Below, piece by piece: positions 17,155 to 26,802 of a stretch of DNA of 64,000 nucleotides. Location of the stretch: contig DIWC01000049.1 of NCBI GenBank assembly GCA_002423425.1, forward strand, positions 8,961-72,960. Direction: 5' to 3'. Within the stretch, counting starts at the first letter, position 1. Each line of letters begins with the position of its first letter. A program made the position numbers and the translations under genes. Origin of the DNA: Peptococcaceae bacterium UBA6116 (GTDB taxonomy: Bacteria; Bacillota; Desulfitobacteriia; Desulfitobacteriales; Syntrophobotulaceae). The notes beneath the pieces are model-generated. The model was not told where the DNA came from and made no database searches. It saw nothing but the letters and a program-made list of their open reading frames with translations.

Positions 17155-18430
17155 TCTTTCTTTGCGTTTTCTAACTCTGGTCATTTTATGGATGGGCTTA
17201 GGGGTACTAAAGTTAGATGGTTTGTTAGGCAGCCAATTTGTTTCCCAAGCTGTGGTTTTTTCTATTTTTGTCCTTGTTGGGGCATTGGTCGAATATTATT
17301 TTGGCTATACCGGTGACCGTAACCTTGTACCGGTTATTCAAACTATCCTTGCTATCGGGCTTGTCTTTTTGATAAGAATAAAACCGTCGGTGGCCCAGGA
17401 ACAGTTTGTATGGGCAAACATAGGGCTGATCCTTTTTTATGCCATTCTATTTGGACTTAAGGACTACCGCAAACTGGAAGAATATCAATATATATGGGGT
17501 ATGGCGGCCTTAGGACTTCTTTTTATTACCCTTATCTTTGGGGTTACCATTAATGGCGCGACCAGTTGGCTTAGACTTGGAGAGTTCGGTTTTCAGACTG
17601 AGGAATTGGTAAAGGTAGTACTTATATTATTCATGGCTTCTTACCTGGACAATAACCAGGAACTTTTACGTATCGGGACGATCCAAGCCGGCAGATTATC
17701 CCTGCCGGATAAAAGAACGCTTGGTCCGTTCTTGTTTATTGTGGTATTTGTTCTCGGACTATTAGCAGCCCAAAAGAGTCTGGGGACCGCCTTGGTTTTC
17801 TTTTTACTGATGGTCTTCATAATTTATATGGTTACCGAAAGATTGTTTTATCTTTTGGCATCTCTTCCGGTGCTTATTTTAACAGGTACAGCCGGTTACT
17901 TCCTGTTCGGACACGTCAGAGTCAGGGTTGCAACCTGGATTAATCCCTGGATTGATTCTACAGGAGGGGGTTTTCAAATTTCTCAATCTCTTTTTGCCAT
18001 CAGCGGCGGTAAACTTTTAGGAACCGGTCTGGGGAACGGCATTGGGGCTTACCAGATCCCCCATGCCGATACTGATTTTATTTTCGCAGTTATTGCCGAA
18101 GAAATAGGTTTTGTCGGAGCGATGGCTGTGATTGCCCTCTTCTTAGTTATTGTGCTGCGGGCTTTGGCTATCAGTGTGAAAGCGCCCGACAGGTTTGGAC
18201 AAATCCTGGCTGCCGGCATAGGAATACTAATTGGGTTCGAAGCTTTGATTATTCTGGCCGGAGTAACGAAAATTCTTCCTTTGACCGGATTGCCGCTTCC
18301 TTGGATGAGTTACGGAGGAAGTTCATTAATCATACATTTTCTTCTCCTGGGTATCTTAGCTAATATTTCGCACAGCTCTTCTTTTTCAATTAGCGATGTA
18401 CAAGTCGGAAAGCGGGCTGGTGTCTTGTGA
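17141..18430 (+). CDS. FtsW/RodA/SpoVE (SEDS) family membrane protein
   Basis: SEDS proteins polymerise lipid II glycan strands together with a class B penicillin-binding protein. The protein is about 429 aa with around ten membrane segments. Family blocks include GATSWLRLGEFGFQTEE, QKSLGTALVFFL, GTGLGNG, HADTDFIFAVIAEEIGF and GLPLPWMSYGGSS. It overlaps the phosphatase gene by 14 bases and the next gene, its expected transpeptidase partner, by 4. Its position here rather than in the dcw cluster suggests a sporulation or accessory SEDS protein. Confidence 0.9.
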   Translation: MMLYSLSLRFLTLVILWMGLGVLKLDGLLGSQFVSQAVVFSIFVLVGALVEYYFGYTGDRNLVPVIQTILAIGLVFLIRIKPSVAQEQFVWANIGLILFYAILFGLKDYRKLEEYQYIWGMAALGLLFITLIFGVTINGATSWLRLGEFGFQTEELVKVVLILFMASYLDNNQELLRIGTIQAGRLSLPDKRTLGPFLFIVVFVLGLLAAQKSLGTALVFFLLMVFIIYMVTERLFYLLASLPVLILTGTAGYFLFGHVRVRVATWINPWIDSTGGGFQISQSLFAISGGKLLGTGLGNGIGAYQIPHADTDFIFAVIAEEIGFVGAMAVIALFLVIVLRALAISVKAPDRFGQILAAGIGILIGFEALIILAGVTKILPLTGLPLPWMSYGGSSLIIHFLLLGILANISHSSSFSISDVQVGKRAGVL

Positions 18431-19842
18431 TTAATGGTATTCGCAAAATTGCTGGTATTCTTGTATTTAGTTTTATTTTTCTAAGTATGGGTTTGGTCTA
18501 TTGGCAAGTAGTCAATGCCGATACAATGCTCGATAACCCTGCCAACCGCAGGGCGGTGTTTCTGGAGAACAGAATTACCAGAGGTAATATTTTTGACGGC
18601 AATGGCGTTATTCTTGCTCAGACCAAAAAAACGGCCAGCGGAAAAATCCGGGAATATCCACAAGGAGAAATGTTTGAACCCCTGCTCGGGTATGCAACAG
18701 TCGAATACGGTTCAGCCGGAATTGAAGCGTCTGAAGCCGAAACCCTTTTGGGAATGAATGAGAATTCACTGGTCAGAAAGATTCAAAACACATTTGACTT
18801 AGAAAGACCAGGCAATGATCTGATTCTAACCCTGGATTCCCGCTTGCAGGAAGTTGCTTACCAAGCACTTCAGGGAAAATCGGGGGCGGTGGTAGCTCTT
18901 GACCCCCGGAGCGGTAACGTTCTTGCCCTTGTAAGCCAGCCAAGTTATGATGGTAATAAAATTGTAGACGAATGGAATAAAATCATTAATCAACAAGGTA
19001 GTCCTCTGCTTAATCATGCCTTTTCAGAGTATCCTCCCGGTTCGATCATGAAGGTTGTTACCTCGGCCGCCCTTTTCCGGGCCGGGTTAGATACGACTGC
19101 ACTTTATAATTGTAAAGGATCTACGGTGATTAATGGGCAGACCATTTTAGAACAAAACGATAAGTCCCATGGCTGGGTGAATTATGATTTGGCTCTGGCA
19201 TATTCCTGCAATGACTATTTTGCCGAGAATGGTGTTAAATCAGGAGAAAACTATTTTTTGCAGGCAGCTGCAGGTTTTGGCTTTGGAAAAAAAATTCCTT
19301 TTGACCTTGATGTTCCGATATCTTCTATAACCAACGATAAGCCTTTACCTGAACATCTTAATCTCAATCTTTTTGCTGCCAGTACCTTTGGTCAGGGACA
19401 AGTAATGGTCAGTCCATTCCACATGGCTTTAATCACCGCCGGCGTAGCCAATAAAGGGAAAATAATGGTTCCCCACCTCATTGACAGAGTGTTGGATTCC
19501 AAGCAAAATATTATATGTAATAGTAAACCGGAAGTTTGGCTTACACCTCTGAGTGTTCAAGAGGCTGAAAAGGTTAAAGATGCAATGATTCTGGCTGTGA
19601 ACGAAGGGACTGCAGCTCCGGGAGCTATTCCGGGAGTACAGATTGCCGCCAAGACCGGGTCAGCTGAACCCGGAGGCAAACGGAACACCCATGCTTGGTA
19701 TATCGCCTTTGCCCCGGCTGAGAACCCGGAAATTGCTGTCGCTGTTTTGGTAGAAAACGGAGGCACAGGCGGAGGGGTTGCGGCACCGATTGCCAAAGCG
19801 GTGTTGAAAAAAGCATTGGAAACGAAAGAAGGTGAAAAATAG
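18427..19842 (+). CDS. Penicillin-binding protein transpeptidase (PbpA-like)
   Basis: An N-terminal membrane anchor is followed by a short dimerisation region and a transpeptidase domain with all three active-site motifs: SIMK (Ser206, in PPGSIMKV), SCN (Ser260) and KTG (Lys409, in KTGSAEPGG). The 471-residue length matches the short PbpA class found beside RodA/FtsW genes and PASTA kinases. The GTG start overlaps the SEDS gene stop (GTGA). It should crosslink peptidoglycan with the SEDS glycosyltransferase. Confidence 0.92.
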   Translation: MINGIRKIAGILVFSFIFLSMGLVYWQVVNADTMLDNPANRRAVFLENRITRGNIFDGNGVILAQTKKTASGKIREYPQGEMFEPLLGYATVEYGSAGIEASEAETLLGMNENSLVRKIQNTFDLERPGNDLILTLDSRLQEVAYQALQGKSGAVVALDPRSGNVLALVSQPSYDGNKIVDEWNKIINQQGSPLLNHAFSEYPPGSIMKVVTSAALFRAGLDTTALYNCKGSTVINGQTILEQNDKSHGWVNYDLALAYSCNDYFAENGVKSGENYFLQAAAGFGFGKKIPFDLDVPISSITNDKPLPEHLNLNLFAASTFGQGQVMVSPFHMALITAGVANKGKIMVPHLIDRVLDSKQNIICNSKPEVWLTPLSVQEAEKVKDAMILAVNEGTAAPGAIPGVQIAAKTGSAEPGGKRNTHAWYIAFAPAENPEIAVAVLVENGGTGGGVAAPIAKAVLKKALETKEGEK

Positions 19843-21518
19843 TGAGCAAAACGTACGGGGGAAGATATGAGATAGAAGAAAGAATTGGCGCAGGCGGGAT
19901 GGCTATAGTCTATAGGGCTAAAGACACTCTGCTTAACAGAACTGTTGCGATCAAAGTTCTTAGGGAACAGTTTGCTTCTGATGAAGGGTTTATCCGGCGT
20001 TTCCGCAGGGAGGCCCAGTCCGCTGCCAGTCTGTCCCACCACAACATCGTATCTATTTTTGATGTGGGAAAAGATGGCGAAGATTATATTGTCATGGAAT
20101 ATGTCAAGGGTCAAACCTTAAAAGATATTATCCGCAGTCAAGCACCCCTCTCTCCGGAAAAGGCTCTGAATATAACACGCCAGATCGCGGAAGCTCTTAC
20201 CCACGCGCACGCTAATCACATTATTCATCGGGATATTAAGCCTCAAAATATTATGATTGCTACCGACGGCAGGGTAAAGGTCACTGATTTTGGAATTGCC
20301 AGGGCTGCTTCATCTGCAACCTTAACACATACCGGAGATATCATAGGGTCGGTACACTATCTTTCGCCTGAACAGGCTAAGGGAGCCCAAACCAATGAAC
20401 AATCGGATATTTATTCCCTTGGAATTATCCTTTATGAAATGATAACCGGCCGGGTTCCGTACGATGGAGATACGCCCATTACAATTGCTTTAAAACATAT
20501 TCAGGAAGAAGTTGAATTGCCGGGGAAAATAGGTGTGGAAGTTTCACCGGAAATTGATACTATTATTATGAAAGCCCTGGCTAAACAGGTTAGTGATCGT
20601 TACAAAAGTGCCTTGGAATTGTTGGAGGATTTGGATAGGATTCGGGCCGGGCAGACTATAGTTTGGGAAAGATATATGGCTGACGATCGGGATGCCTTTG
20701 GCACCCAGATACATAAAGGTCTGCGGGATAAAGTTGTTTCGGTTAATCAGGGGAAGTTGGAAAATACCTTGCATAAAGGCGGAAAAAGAAAAAGAATTCC
20801 CCGCCCTGCCTTGGTTGCCTTGATTGTTGTTATTATTGTTTTAGGTATTTTTTTCGGGATCTGGAAATATTTTAATATCCCGGTGGTAACGGTGCCGAAT
20901 CTGAGCGGTTTAACCGTTGACCAAGCTGGAGTGATACTGGAAAAAGCCGGATTAACACTCGGAGAAGTCCAGTTTGACTTCAATGATAAATATGATAAGA
21001 ATCAGATTTTTAATCAAAGCTTTAAGCCCAATACGATGGTAAAAGCCAACCGGAGTATTGATGTTGCCGTCAGTAAAGGCGCGGAGATGTTTGAAATTCC
21101 GGACGTAACGACGGGTAATCCTACGGAGGAAAATGCCAAAAATATGATTAAGGGAGCTGGATTTTCCAAGGAGCCAACTGTTGAATACAGGCTTGACCCC
21201 GTTATTTCCAAAGGCCACGTCATTTACCAGAATCCCGGCGCTAAGTCCAAGTGGCCAAAAGAATCAACTATTACACTTTATGTGAGCAGCGGCAAAGAAC
21301 TAACGATGGGCGTGATGCCAAATGTTACGCGGTACTCTGCAACTCAAGCAAAGGAAACGCTTGAAGCATCTAAGTTAATTGTAAATACGCAACCGCAAGT
21401 ATCCAATTTATTTCCGACCGACACGGTAATTACGACGATACCTGAACCGGGGCAAGCGGTAAAAGAAGGTTCGACAGTTATTATTGTCGTATCCCAAGGA
21501 CCGGGGCCGGCGCCCTAA
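19842..21518 (+). CDS. prkC: PASTA-domain serine/threonine protein kinase PrkC
   Basis: The cytoplasmic kinase domain (about 9-270) has the glycine loop IGAGGMAIVYRA, Lys38 in VAIKVL, the catalytic loop HRDIKPQN near 129 and DFG near 149. One membrane helix (about 322-342) leads to three extracellular PASTA repeats (about 347-413, 416-483, 486-556), which bind muropeptides or lipid II. In B. subtilis PrkC links cell-wall fragments to germination and growth. The GTG start follows GAAGGTGAAAAAT and overlaps the PBP stop. rsgA follows, as in Bacillus. Confidence 0.95.
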   Translation: MSKTYGGRYEIEERIGAGGMAIVYRAKDTLLNRTVAIKVLREQFASDEGFIRRFRREAQSAASLSHHNIVSIFDVGKDGEDYIVMEYVKGQTLKDIIRSQAPLSPEKALNITRQIAEALTHAHANHIIHRDIKPQNIMIATDGRVKVTDFGIARAASSATLTHTGDIIGSVHYLSPEQAKGAQTNEQSDIYSLGIILYEMITGRVPYDGDTPITIALKHIQEEVELPGKIGVEVSPEIDTIIMKALAKQVSDRYKSALELLEDLDRIRAGQTIVWERYMADDRDAFGTQIHKGLRDKVVSVNQGKLENTLHKGGKRKRIPRPALVALIVVIIVLGIFFGIWKYFNIPVVTVPNLSGLTVDQAGVILEKAGLTLGEVQFDFNDKYDKNQIFNQSFKPNTMVKANRSIDVAVSKGAEMFEIPDVTTGNPTEENAKNMIKGAGFSKEPTVEYRLDPVISKGHVIYQNPGAKSKWPKESTITLYVSSGKELTMGVMPNVTRYSATQAKETLEASKLIVNTQPQVSNLFPTDTVITTIPEPGQAVKEGSTVIIVVSQGPGPAP

Positions 21519-21631
21519 TCCGAGGTTCGAAACCAGAAGTCAGTGGCCGTAACTGGAGATATAGTTGGTCTTAATTAAGAAATAATATTAGGAATAAAAT
21601 TAAGTATGCACTGGGGGAAATAAACTATTAT

Positions 21632-22504
21632 ATGCTAATTCAAGGTACGCTGATGAAAGGATATGCCGGATTTTATTACGTTTATGCCGATGACCGGGTA
21701 TGGGAGTGCTCCCTGCGCGGTCGTTTTCGCGTCAAAAAGCAGGATTTTATTCCGGGAGATAAAGTAATGATTCTTCCGGAGACAGAGGAGAAAGCAACAA
21801 TCGAAAAAGTACTTGAACGCAAAAACTCGCTTTTGCGACCCAATATTGCCAACATTGACCAGGTTCTGCTCATCTTCGCCAGGAAGAAACCTGATCCTGA
21901 TTATAATCTCTTAGACAGACTTTTAGTTCAGGTAAGTAAAATAGGGATTGATCCTTATATTATTTTTACCAAGTCGGATCTGGTTGAAGATTCAATTGGT
22001 CCGGTTATTGAATACTACCAAGCGACCGGTTATAAAGCGCTTAATGTTTCCAACAAAACCTGCCAGGGAATTGATCGTGTTGCAGACTTGCTTAAAGGAC
22101 ATATTACCGTGCTGGCTGGACCTTCGGGTTCAGGAAAGTCTAGTCTCTTAAATTCCCTGAAACCGGGTAGCGAATTGAAAACAGGAAAAGTAAGTGAAAA
22201 AATTGGCAGGGGAAGACACACAACCCGGCACGTTGAACTGATTTCTGTGGGCAGAGGATTGGTAGCGGATACTCCGGGGTTTTCTGCTCTTAATTTACCT
22301 GAAATGAAAAGAGAAGAGTTGAAGGGGTATTTCCTGGAATTCGAGGAATACAGTTATAATTGCCGCTTTAAAAGTTGTCTGCATGACAAAGAACCGGATT
22401 GTGCTGTCAAAGAAGCCTTGGCTAAAGACCAAATACTTGTTTCAAGATATGAGCATTATATTCAATTTTTGCATGAAGTAATGGAGCGCGCGAGAAAATA
22501 TTAA
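21632..22504 (+). CDS. rsgA: Ribosome small-subunit-dependent GTPase RsgA (YloQ)
   Basis: RsgA is a circularly permuted GTPase that checks maturation of the 30S subunit. An N-terminal OB fold is followed by the G4 motif TKSD, the P-loop AGPSGSGKSSL near 163-172, G3 DTPGF, and a C-terminal zinc knuckle with Cys244, Cys249, His251 and Cys257. Length of 290 aa is typical. In B. subtilis it sits beside prkC and rpe, as here, and can be phosphorylated by PrkC. Confidence 0.94.
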   Translation: MLIQGTLMKGYAGFYYVYADDRVWECSLRGRFRVKKQDFIPGDKVMILPETEEKATIEKVLERKNSLLRPNIANIDQVLLIFARKKPDPDYNLLDRLLVQVSKIGIDPYIIFTKSDLVEDSIGPVIEYYQATGYKALNVSNKTCQGIDRVADLLKGHITVLAGPSGSGKSSLLNSLKPGSELKTGKVSEKIGRGRHTTRHVELISVGRGLVADTPGFSALNLPEMKREELKGYFLEFEEYSYNCRFKSCLHDKEPDCAVKEALAKDQILVSRYEHYIQFLHEVMERARKY

Positions 22505-22655
22505 CCATAGCATTATCAAACTATTTGTCGTTATTTGTAGCTTGATAAGAAGGGTTTAAGAAATAGATAAAGAATTAATGAAATAATTGACAATAGACTT
22601 ACCGATATTGAGCAAGAAAAAATTACCTTGTTATTAAGGCCGAAGGAGGGATACT

Positions 22656-23324
22656 ATGGCTGTAACGGTTGCTCCTTCTATTCTTTCCGCCGATTTTGCC
22701 AGGCTGGGAGAAGAAGTTAAGTTAATTGAAAAAGCAGGGGCGGATATCCTGCATATTGACGTAATGGATGGACATTTTGTACCGAACATCACAATCGGGC
22801 CGGTTGTGGTTGAATCACTGCGAAGGATATCAACCCTGGAATTTGATGTTCATTTGATGATTGAAAACCCGGAAAGATATATTGAAGCTTTTGCCAAAGC
22901 AGGAGCTGACCATATTACCGTTAGTATTGAGTCTACCAGACACGTCCATCGTATTATCCAGCAGATAAAATCTCTGGGGGTAAGTGTAGGTGTTGCTTTA
23001 AATCCGGCCACATCCCTTGATGTGCTTAATTACATTCTGCAGGAACTGGACATGGTATTACTAATGACGGTCAATCCCGGATTTGGAGGTCAAAAGTTTA
23101 TACAGGAAGTATTGCCGAAGATTGTTGCCTTGTCAGGGATACTTAAAGAAGTAAACCCATTGTGCAGGATTGAGGTTGACGGAGGAATAAATCCCGATAC
23201 TGCCCGGCTCGCCAGTAGGGCAGGAGCAGAAGTCTTTGTGGCGGGAGCTGCCGTTTTTGCCTCACCTGATCCGTCCAAAGCGATGAAAGATATTCTGGAG
23301 GCAGCTCTGGAAGAGCAACAATAA
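22656..23324 (+). CDS. rpe: Ribulose-phosphate 3-epimerase
   Basis: It interconverts ribulose 5-phosphate and xylulose 5-phosphate in the pentose phosphate pathway. TIM-barrel signatures are clear: APSILSADF, HIDVMDGHFVPNITIGP, DVHLMIENP, MTVNPGFGGQ and EVDGGINPDT. Metal and catalytic residues (His35/Asp37-type, His67-type, Asp in EVDGG) are present. Length is 222 aa. AAGGAGGG precedes the ATG. Confidence 0.95.
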   Translation: MAVTVAPSILSADFARLGEEVKLIEKAGADILHIDVMDGHFVPNITIGPVVVESLRRISTLEFDVHLMIENPERYIEAFAKAGADHITVSIESTRHVHRIIQQIKSLGVSVGVALNPATSLDVLNYILQELDMVLLMTVNPGFGGQKFIQEVLPKIVALSGILKEVNPLCRIEVDGGINPDTARLASRAGAEVFVAGAAVFASPDPSKAMKDILEAALEEQQ

Positions 23325-23359
23325 TAAAGCGAAACTTCTATGATAAACGGTGGTGTACC

Positions 23360-24025
23360 ATGAAAGTTGCTGTAATGGCGGACGGGGAATGGGATTATTT
23401 GTGGGGCCGGAATGAACTTGAAACACAGAAAATTGATGTTCTCATCTGTGCGGACGGGGGTGCAAATCTTGCGATCTCCTCAGGAAGAATTCCGGACGTA
23501 CTTGTGGGTGATTTGGATTCTATTACTACAGATAACTTGAGCAAGTGTCTGGAGAATGAAACTAAAATAATAAAATACCCTGCCGAGAAAGACCAGACAG
23601 ATTTGGAACTAGCTTTGGATTTTGCTCAAAACTATTTAGAATCTCACGGACAGCCTGAAAACACAATTTTGCTGTATGCTGCGGGAGGTAAAAGACTAGA
23701 TCATTTGCTTGGGAATGTAGCGATAATGCTGGGTGCCGCTCAAAACAAGCGAACAGTAATAATGACAGACAAGAGCTACTTGGCCTGGATTATGCTCCCC
23801 GGAAGAGAAACTATTAATGCAACGGTCGGACAGCTATTGTCTATCATACCGTTATCTGAAAAAGCGGTAGTTTGCTCGCGGGGACTATATTATGAGCTAA
23901 ATCATTTAACACTCTGGCAAAATTCGGCCCGCGGAGTTAGTAATATTTTGCGGGAATCAAAAGTTGAGCTGGAAGTCCGGCAGGGTAATATCCTGGTTAT
24001 TCTTTTTGATAAAAGGCATGATTAA
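23360..24025 (+). CDS. thiN: Thiamine pyrophosphokinase
   Basis: It makes thiamine diphosphate from thiamine and ATP. Motifs are CADGGANL, VGDLDSI, YPAEKDQTDLELAL and GGKRLDHLLGN, followed by a C-terminal beta domain. Length of 221 aa is usual. It follows rpe by 35 bases, in the order rsgA-rpe-thiN seen in Bacillus, and ends before a two-way terminator. Confidence 0.93.
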   Translation: MKVAVMADGEWDYLWGRNELETQKIDVLICADGGANLAISSGRIPDVLVGDLDSITTDNLSKCLENETKIIKYPAEKDQTDLELALDFAQNYLESHGQPENTILLYAAGGKRLDHLLGNVAIMLGAAQNKRTVIMTDKSYLAWIMLPGRETINATVGQLLSIIPLSEKAVVCSRGLYYELNHLTLWQNSARGVSNILRESKVELEVRQGNILVILFDKRHD

Positions 24026-24072
24026 TGGTAAAGCATAGGGGAAAGATTGAAGGGCGAATTGAAAATAATAAA

Positions 24073-24098
24073 TTAACCCCGGCTTAGACCGGGGTTAA
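24073..24098. terminator. Bidirectional terminator between thiN and rpmB
   Basis: TTAACCCCGG and CCGGGGTTAA form a perfect 10-bp stem with a 6-base loop. It lies between the convergent ends of thiN and rpmB and can serve both. Confidence 0.7.
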
Positions 24099-24137
24099 AG
24101 TGATGCTAATTTTATCGGAAATTATTAAATAAAATAC

Positions 24138-24329
24138 TTACACAGCCCGCTGAACTTTACCCGAACGTAAGCATCTTGTGCAAACCCTGGCATGAGTGGG
24201 AGTGCCGTTTACTACAGCACGGATACGCTGGAGGTTGGGTTTCCAGGTGCGTTTCGAGCGAATATGGGAGTGACTTACTGTCATTCCTGTAGAAACTCCT
24301 TTTCCGCAAATAGCACAAACATTAGCCAT
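24138..24329 (-). CDS. rpmB: 50S ribosomal protein L28
   Basis: The 63-residue protein starts MANVCAICGKG and has four cysteines (5, 8, 50, 53), so it is the zinc-binding form of L28. The block HSHIRSKRTWKPNLQ is typical. I chose the ATG at 24329 because AAAGGAGG lies just upstream on the reverse strand; the longer frame would read through that site. It is transcribed away from asp23, the same layout as B. subtilis rpmB-yloU. Confidence 0.97.
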   Translation of the reverse strand: MANVCAICGKGVSTGMTVSHSHIRSKRTWKPNLQRIRAVVNGTPTHARVCTRCLRSGKVQRAV

Positions 24330-24586
24330 GATTTTTACTACCTCCTTTACACCCAAAAATGACACTATTAAAGTTTAACAGATGTTTTTTAAAATGGCAA
24401 GGAGTTTGGAATGTATTTGGAATGTATTTGACTAAAACCTATCTTGTATATTATCCTATTTATAATTGATTAAAACTTGGAAACAGTGATTCTAAAATAT
24501 ACCATGAGAATATAGTCTTAGTATAATGGTTTTGCGTTAGAAGTTTATTACTCAACAATATTCGGGGGAAGGTGAGGTTTCAGGAA

Positions 24587-24943
24587 ATGGGAAAACTGAT
24601 GGAAACCAAACTGGGAAAAGTTGATATCACGGAAGAAGTAATCGCCACAATTGCGGGATCGGCAGCAATTGAATGCTATGGGCTGGTTGGAATGGCTTCC
24701 CGGAAAATTTCCGACGGGGTGTCAGGCTTGTTAAAAAGGGAGAACTTGTCGAAAGGAGTTATTGTCACTTTCCGCGAGGATATCATAATTATCGAGTTGA
24801 ATATTATTGTCGGTTATGGAATTAAGATTTCTGAAGTAGCGGCTAATGTTATGGATCGAGTCCGTTACACTGTCGAAACCATGACAGGTCTAAAAGTTGC
24901 TGAAGTAAATGTCAATGTACAGGGAGTAAGGTTTTTAGTATAG
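24587..24943 (+). CDS. Asp23/Gls24 family envelope stress response protein (YloU-like)
   Basis: About 118 residues covering one Asp23 domain: LGKVDITEEVIATIAGSAA, then IVGYGIKISEVAANV and VNVNVQGV. The cellular role of YloU is not firmly known; it travels with fakA. Start choice is uncertain: ATG at 24587 or 24599, or GTG at 24572. I favour 24587, with AGGTTTCAGGA before it. Confidence 0.88.
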   Translation: MGKLMETKLGKVDITEEVIATIAGSAAIECYGLVGMASRKISDGVSGLLKRENLSKGVIVTFREDIIIIELNIIVGYGIKISEVAANVMDRVRYTVETMTGLKVAEVNVNVQGVRFLV

Positions 24944-25001
24944 ATATTTAGAAAAATAATTGAAACTTTATGACCTTTATAAATGAGTAGGGGGATAGAT
25001 T

Positions 25002-26711
25002 TTGAAAGTGGAGACTGACTCTAAAGCCGTTACGATAGATGGTAATAAACTAAAAAACATGTTGAGTTCCGGCTCTGGACTTTTAGAGCAACTAAAGAAA
25101 GAGATTGATTCATTAAACGTTTTCCCTGTTCCCGACGGTGATACAGGTACAAATATGAATTTAACTTTTCGTGCTGCATGCCAGTCGGCAGACAAGGTGA
25201 CGGATCATTCTATTCATGAGGTTGCTTCCGCTGCTTCTATGGGTTCGCTAATGGGGGCGAGAGGAAATTCGGGAGTAATACTTTCTCAGATTATGAGAGG
25301 AATAGCCAAGGGTTTAGAAGGGCTAAAAGAAGCCAATGCGCTTCAATTTGCCCATGCTTTGCAAACAGGCGTGGATACTGCCTATAAAGCTGTAATGAGA
25401 CCGGTCGAGGGGACTATTCTGACTGTTTCCCGTGAAACGGCGAAAGGTGCATATAATAGAGCAAAAAGTGGTGAAACAGATATTTTGGAGATATTGAAAG
25501 CAGGTTATAAGCGGGGCGAGGCTACATTAGCCCGAACTCCGTATATGTTGCCTGTTCTCAAACAAGCAGGGGTGGTTGATGCCGGAGGAAAAGGGTTCCT
25601 GACTATTGTCGGCGGTTGGATTTCAGCCTTGGAAGGGAATTTGCCTGAACCGAAGAGTATAATACCTGGTGAAAATTTGCGAGATCCGGTGACCTTGGGA
25701 ATAACTGAGATTGGAAGTCTTGATTACCCTTATTGTACAGAATTTCTTGTAAAAGGTAATGCTCTGGTGCCCGAAAGGATTAAACATGACCTCATTGCTA
25801 AGGGAGATTGTTTATTGGTTGTCGGTACCGACGAAGTGGTTAAAATCCATATCCATACAAAGAACCCGGGGCTTATTTTGGATTATGCAATTAATCATGG
25901 CTCTTTGCATGGAATCCAGATCCATAACATGTTTGCCCAAAATGAAGCGGCTGCCCACCAAGCCAAGGCTGAGGTTCTTAAAGAGGATGGGAGACAAGAG
26001 GCAGAGGATTATAACATAGCTAATAGTGAACAGACGGGGCAATCTGAATTAAAGGAATATGGAATTGTTGCAGTTGCAATGGGAAAAGGAATTGGTGAGA
26101 TCTTTTATAGCCTTGGCGTGGAGCAGGTGGTTTTTGGAGGCCAGACGATGAACCCCAGCACCAGTGATTTAGCTGAAGCTGTGTTAAAAGTTAACGCCCG
26201 CAACGTTTATATTTTGCCTAATAACAGCAATATAATAATGGCAGCAAGTCAGGTTAATGAAATTATTGAAGACCGTCAGGTCTATGTAATTCCTACCAAG
26301 TCTATACCGCAGGCGATTTCCGCTCTTTTGGCTTTTAATTCGGATATTCTTCCGGAAGAAAACGTTACCGGAATGTCTGATGCCTTAAATCAGGTCGTTT
26401 CCGGTGAGGTCACTTATGCCGTAAGAAATACCCAGTTCGGTGACCTTGATATCGCCGAGGGTGATATCCTCGGGCTGGTTAATGATAAGATTACTGCAAC
26501 CGGCAAGGATATATTCGAGGTAGCCCAAAAAGTCCTGGAAACCATGAATTGGCGGGACAAGGATATCGTGACGATCTTCTATGGCAAGGATATGGCTGAA
26601 GAAGATGTCGGATTGCTTTCAGCCTGGCTGAAAGATAATAAGCCTGATATCGAAGTTGAAGTATATTCCGGAAAACAACCGTTATACTATTATATACTTG
26701 GCGTGGAATAA
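25002..26711 (+). CDS. fakA: DAK2-domain fatty acid kinase subunit A (YloV/FakA)
   Basis: FakA phosphorylates fatty acids bound to FakB carrier proteins, feeding exogenous fatty acids to PlsX/PlsY. The N-terminal DhaL-like ATP-binding domain has VPDGDTGTNMN (about 44-54) and MGARGNSGVILSQI; a middle and a C-terminal DegV-like accessory domain follow. Length of 569 aa is standard. A TTG start follows AGGGGGATAG. No fakB is in this window; plsX is at 40.5 kb. In B. subtilis the next genes are sdaAB-sdaAA-recG, and that order is kept here with both sda genes broken. Confidence 0.92.
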   Translation: MKVETDSKAVTIDGNKLKNMLSSGSGLLEQLKKEIDSLNVFPVPDGDTGTNMNLTFRAACQSADKVTDHSIHEVASAASMGSLMGARGNSGVILSQIMRGIAKGLEGLKEANALQFAHALQTGVDTAYKAVMRPVEGTILTVSRETAKGAYNRAKSGETDILEILKAGYKRGEATLARTPYMLPVLKQAGVVDAGGKGFLTIVGGWISALEGNLPEPKSIIPGENLRDPVTLGITEIGSLDYPYCTEFLVKGNALVPERIKHDLIAKGDCLLVVGTDEVVKIHIHTKNPGLILDYAINHGSLHGIQIHNMFAQNEAAAHQAKAEVLKEDGRQEAEDYNIANSEQTGQSELKEYGIVAVAMGKGIGEIFYSLGVEQVVFGGQTMNPSTSDLAEAVLKVNARNVYILPNNSNIIMAASQVNEIIEDRQVYVIPTKSIPQAISALLAFNSDILPEENVTGMSDALNQVVSGEVTYAVRNTQFGDLDIAEGDILGLVNDKITATGKDIFEVAQKVLETMNWRDKDIVTIFYGKDMAEEDVGLLSAWLKDNKPDIEVEVYSGKQPLYYYILGVE

Positions 26712-26720
26712 TATTTTTCC

Positions 26721-26746
26721 CCTTCGGCTTCGCCGGAGGTTTTTTT
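26721..26746 (+). terminator. Rho-independent terminator after fakA
   Basis: CCTTCGGC and GCCGGAGG (one G-T pair) form an 8-bp stem with a TTC loop, followed by seven T, nine bases after the fakA stop. Confidence 0.8.
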
Positions 26747-26751
26747 ACACA

Positions 26752-26776
26752 TGAAGGCCATCTAGGCCTTCACGTG
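26752..26776. repeat. Short palindromic repeat related to the dispersed family
   Basis: TGAAGGCC and GGCCTTCA pair perfectly across a 4-5 base spacer and are followed by CGTG. The CGTGAAGG / CCTTCACG pairing recurs in the larger elements at 34.5 and 57.1 kb, so this may be a minimal or eroded member. Confidence 0.45.
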
Positions 26777-26802
26777 ATGGACTAAGGCAGAAGGGTGATA
26801 AG

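Noticed and set aside
19557..20114. 185-codon reverse-strand frame across the PBP and prkC genes
   Set aside because: It overlaps two genes with complete catalytic motifs on the other strand, has no family resemblance and no ribosome-binding site. It is a codon-use shadow.
24405..24432. Tandem TTTGGAATGTA repeat between rpmB and asp23
   Set aside because: Only two units of 11 bases in an AT-rich gap; most likely a small local duplication.
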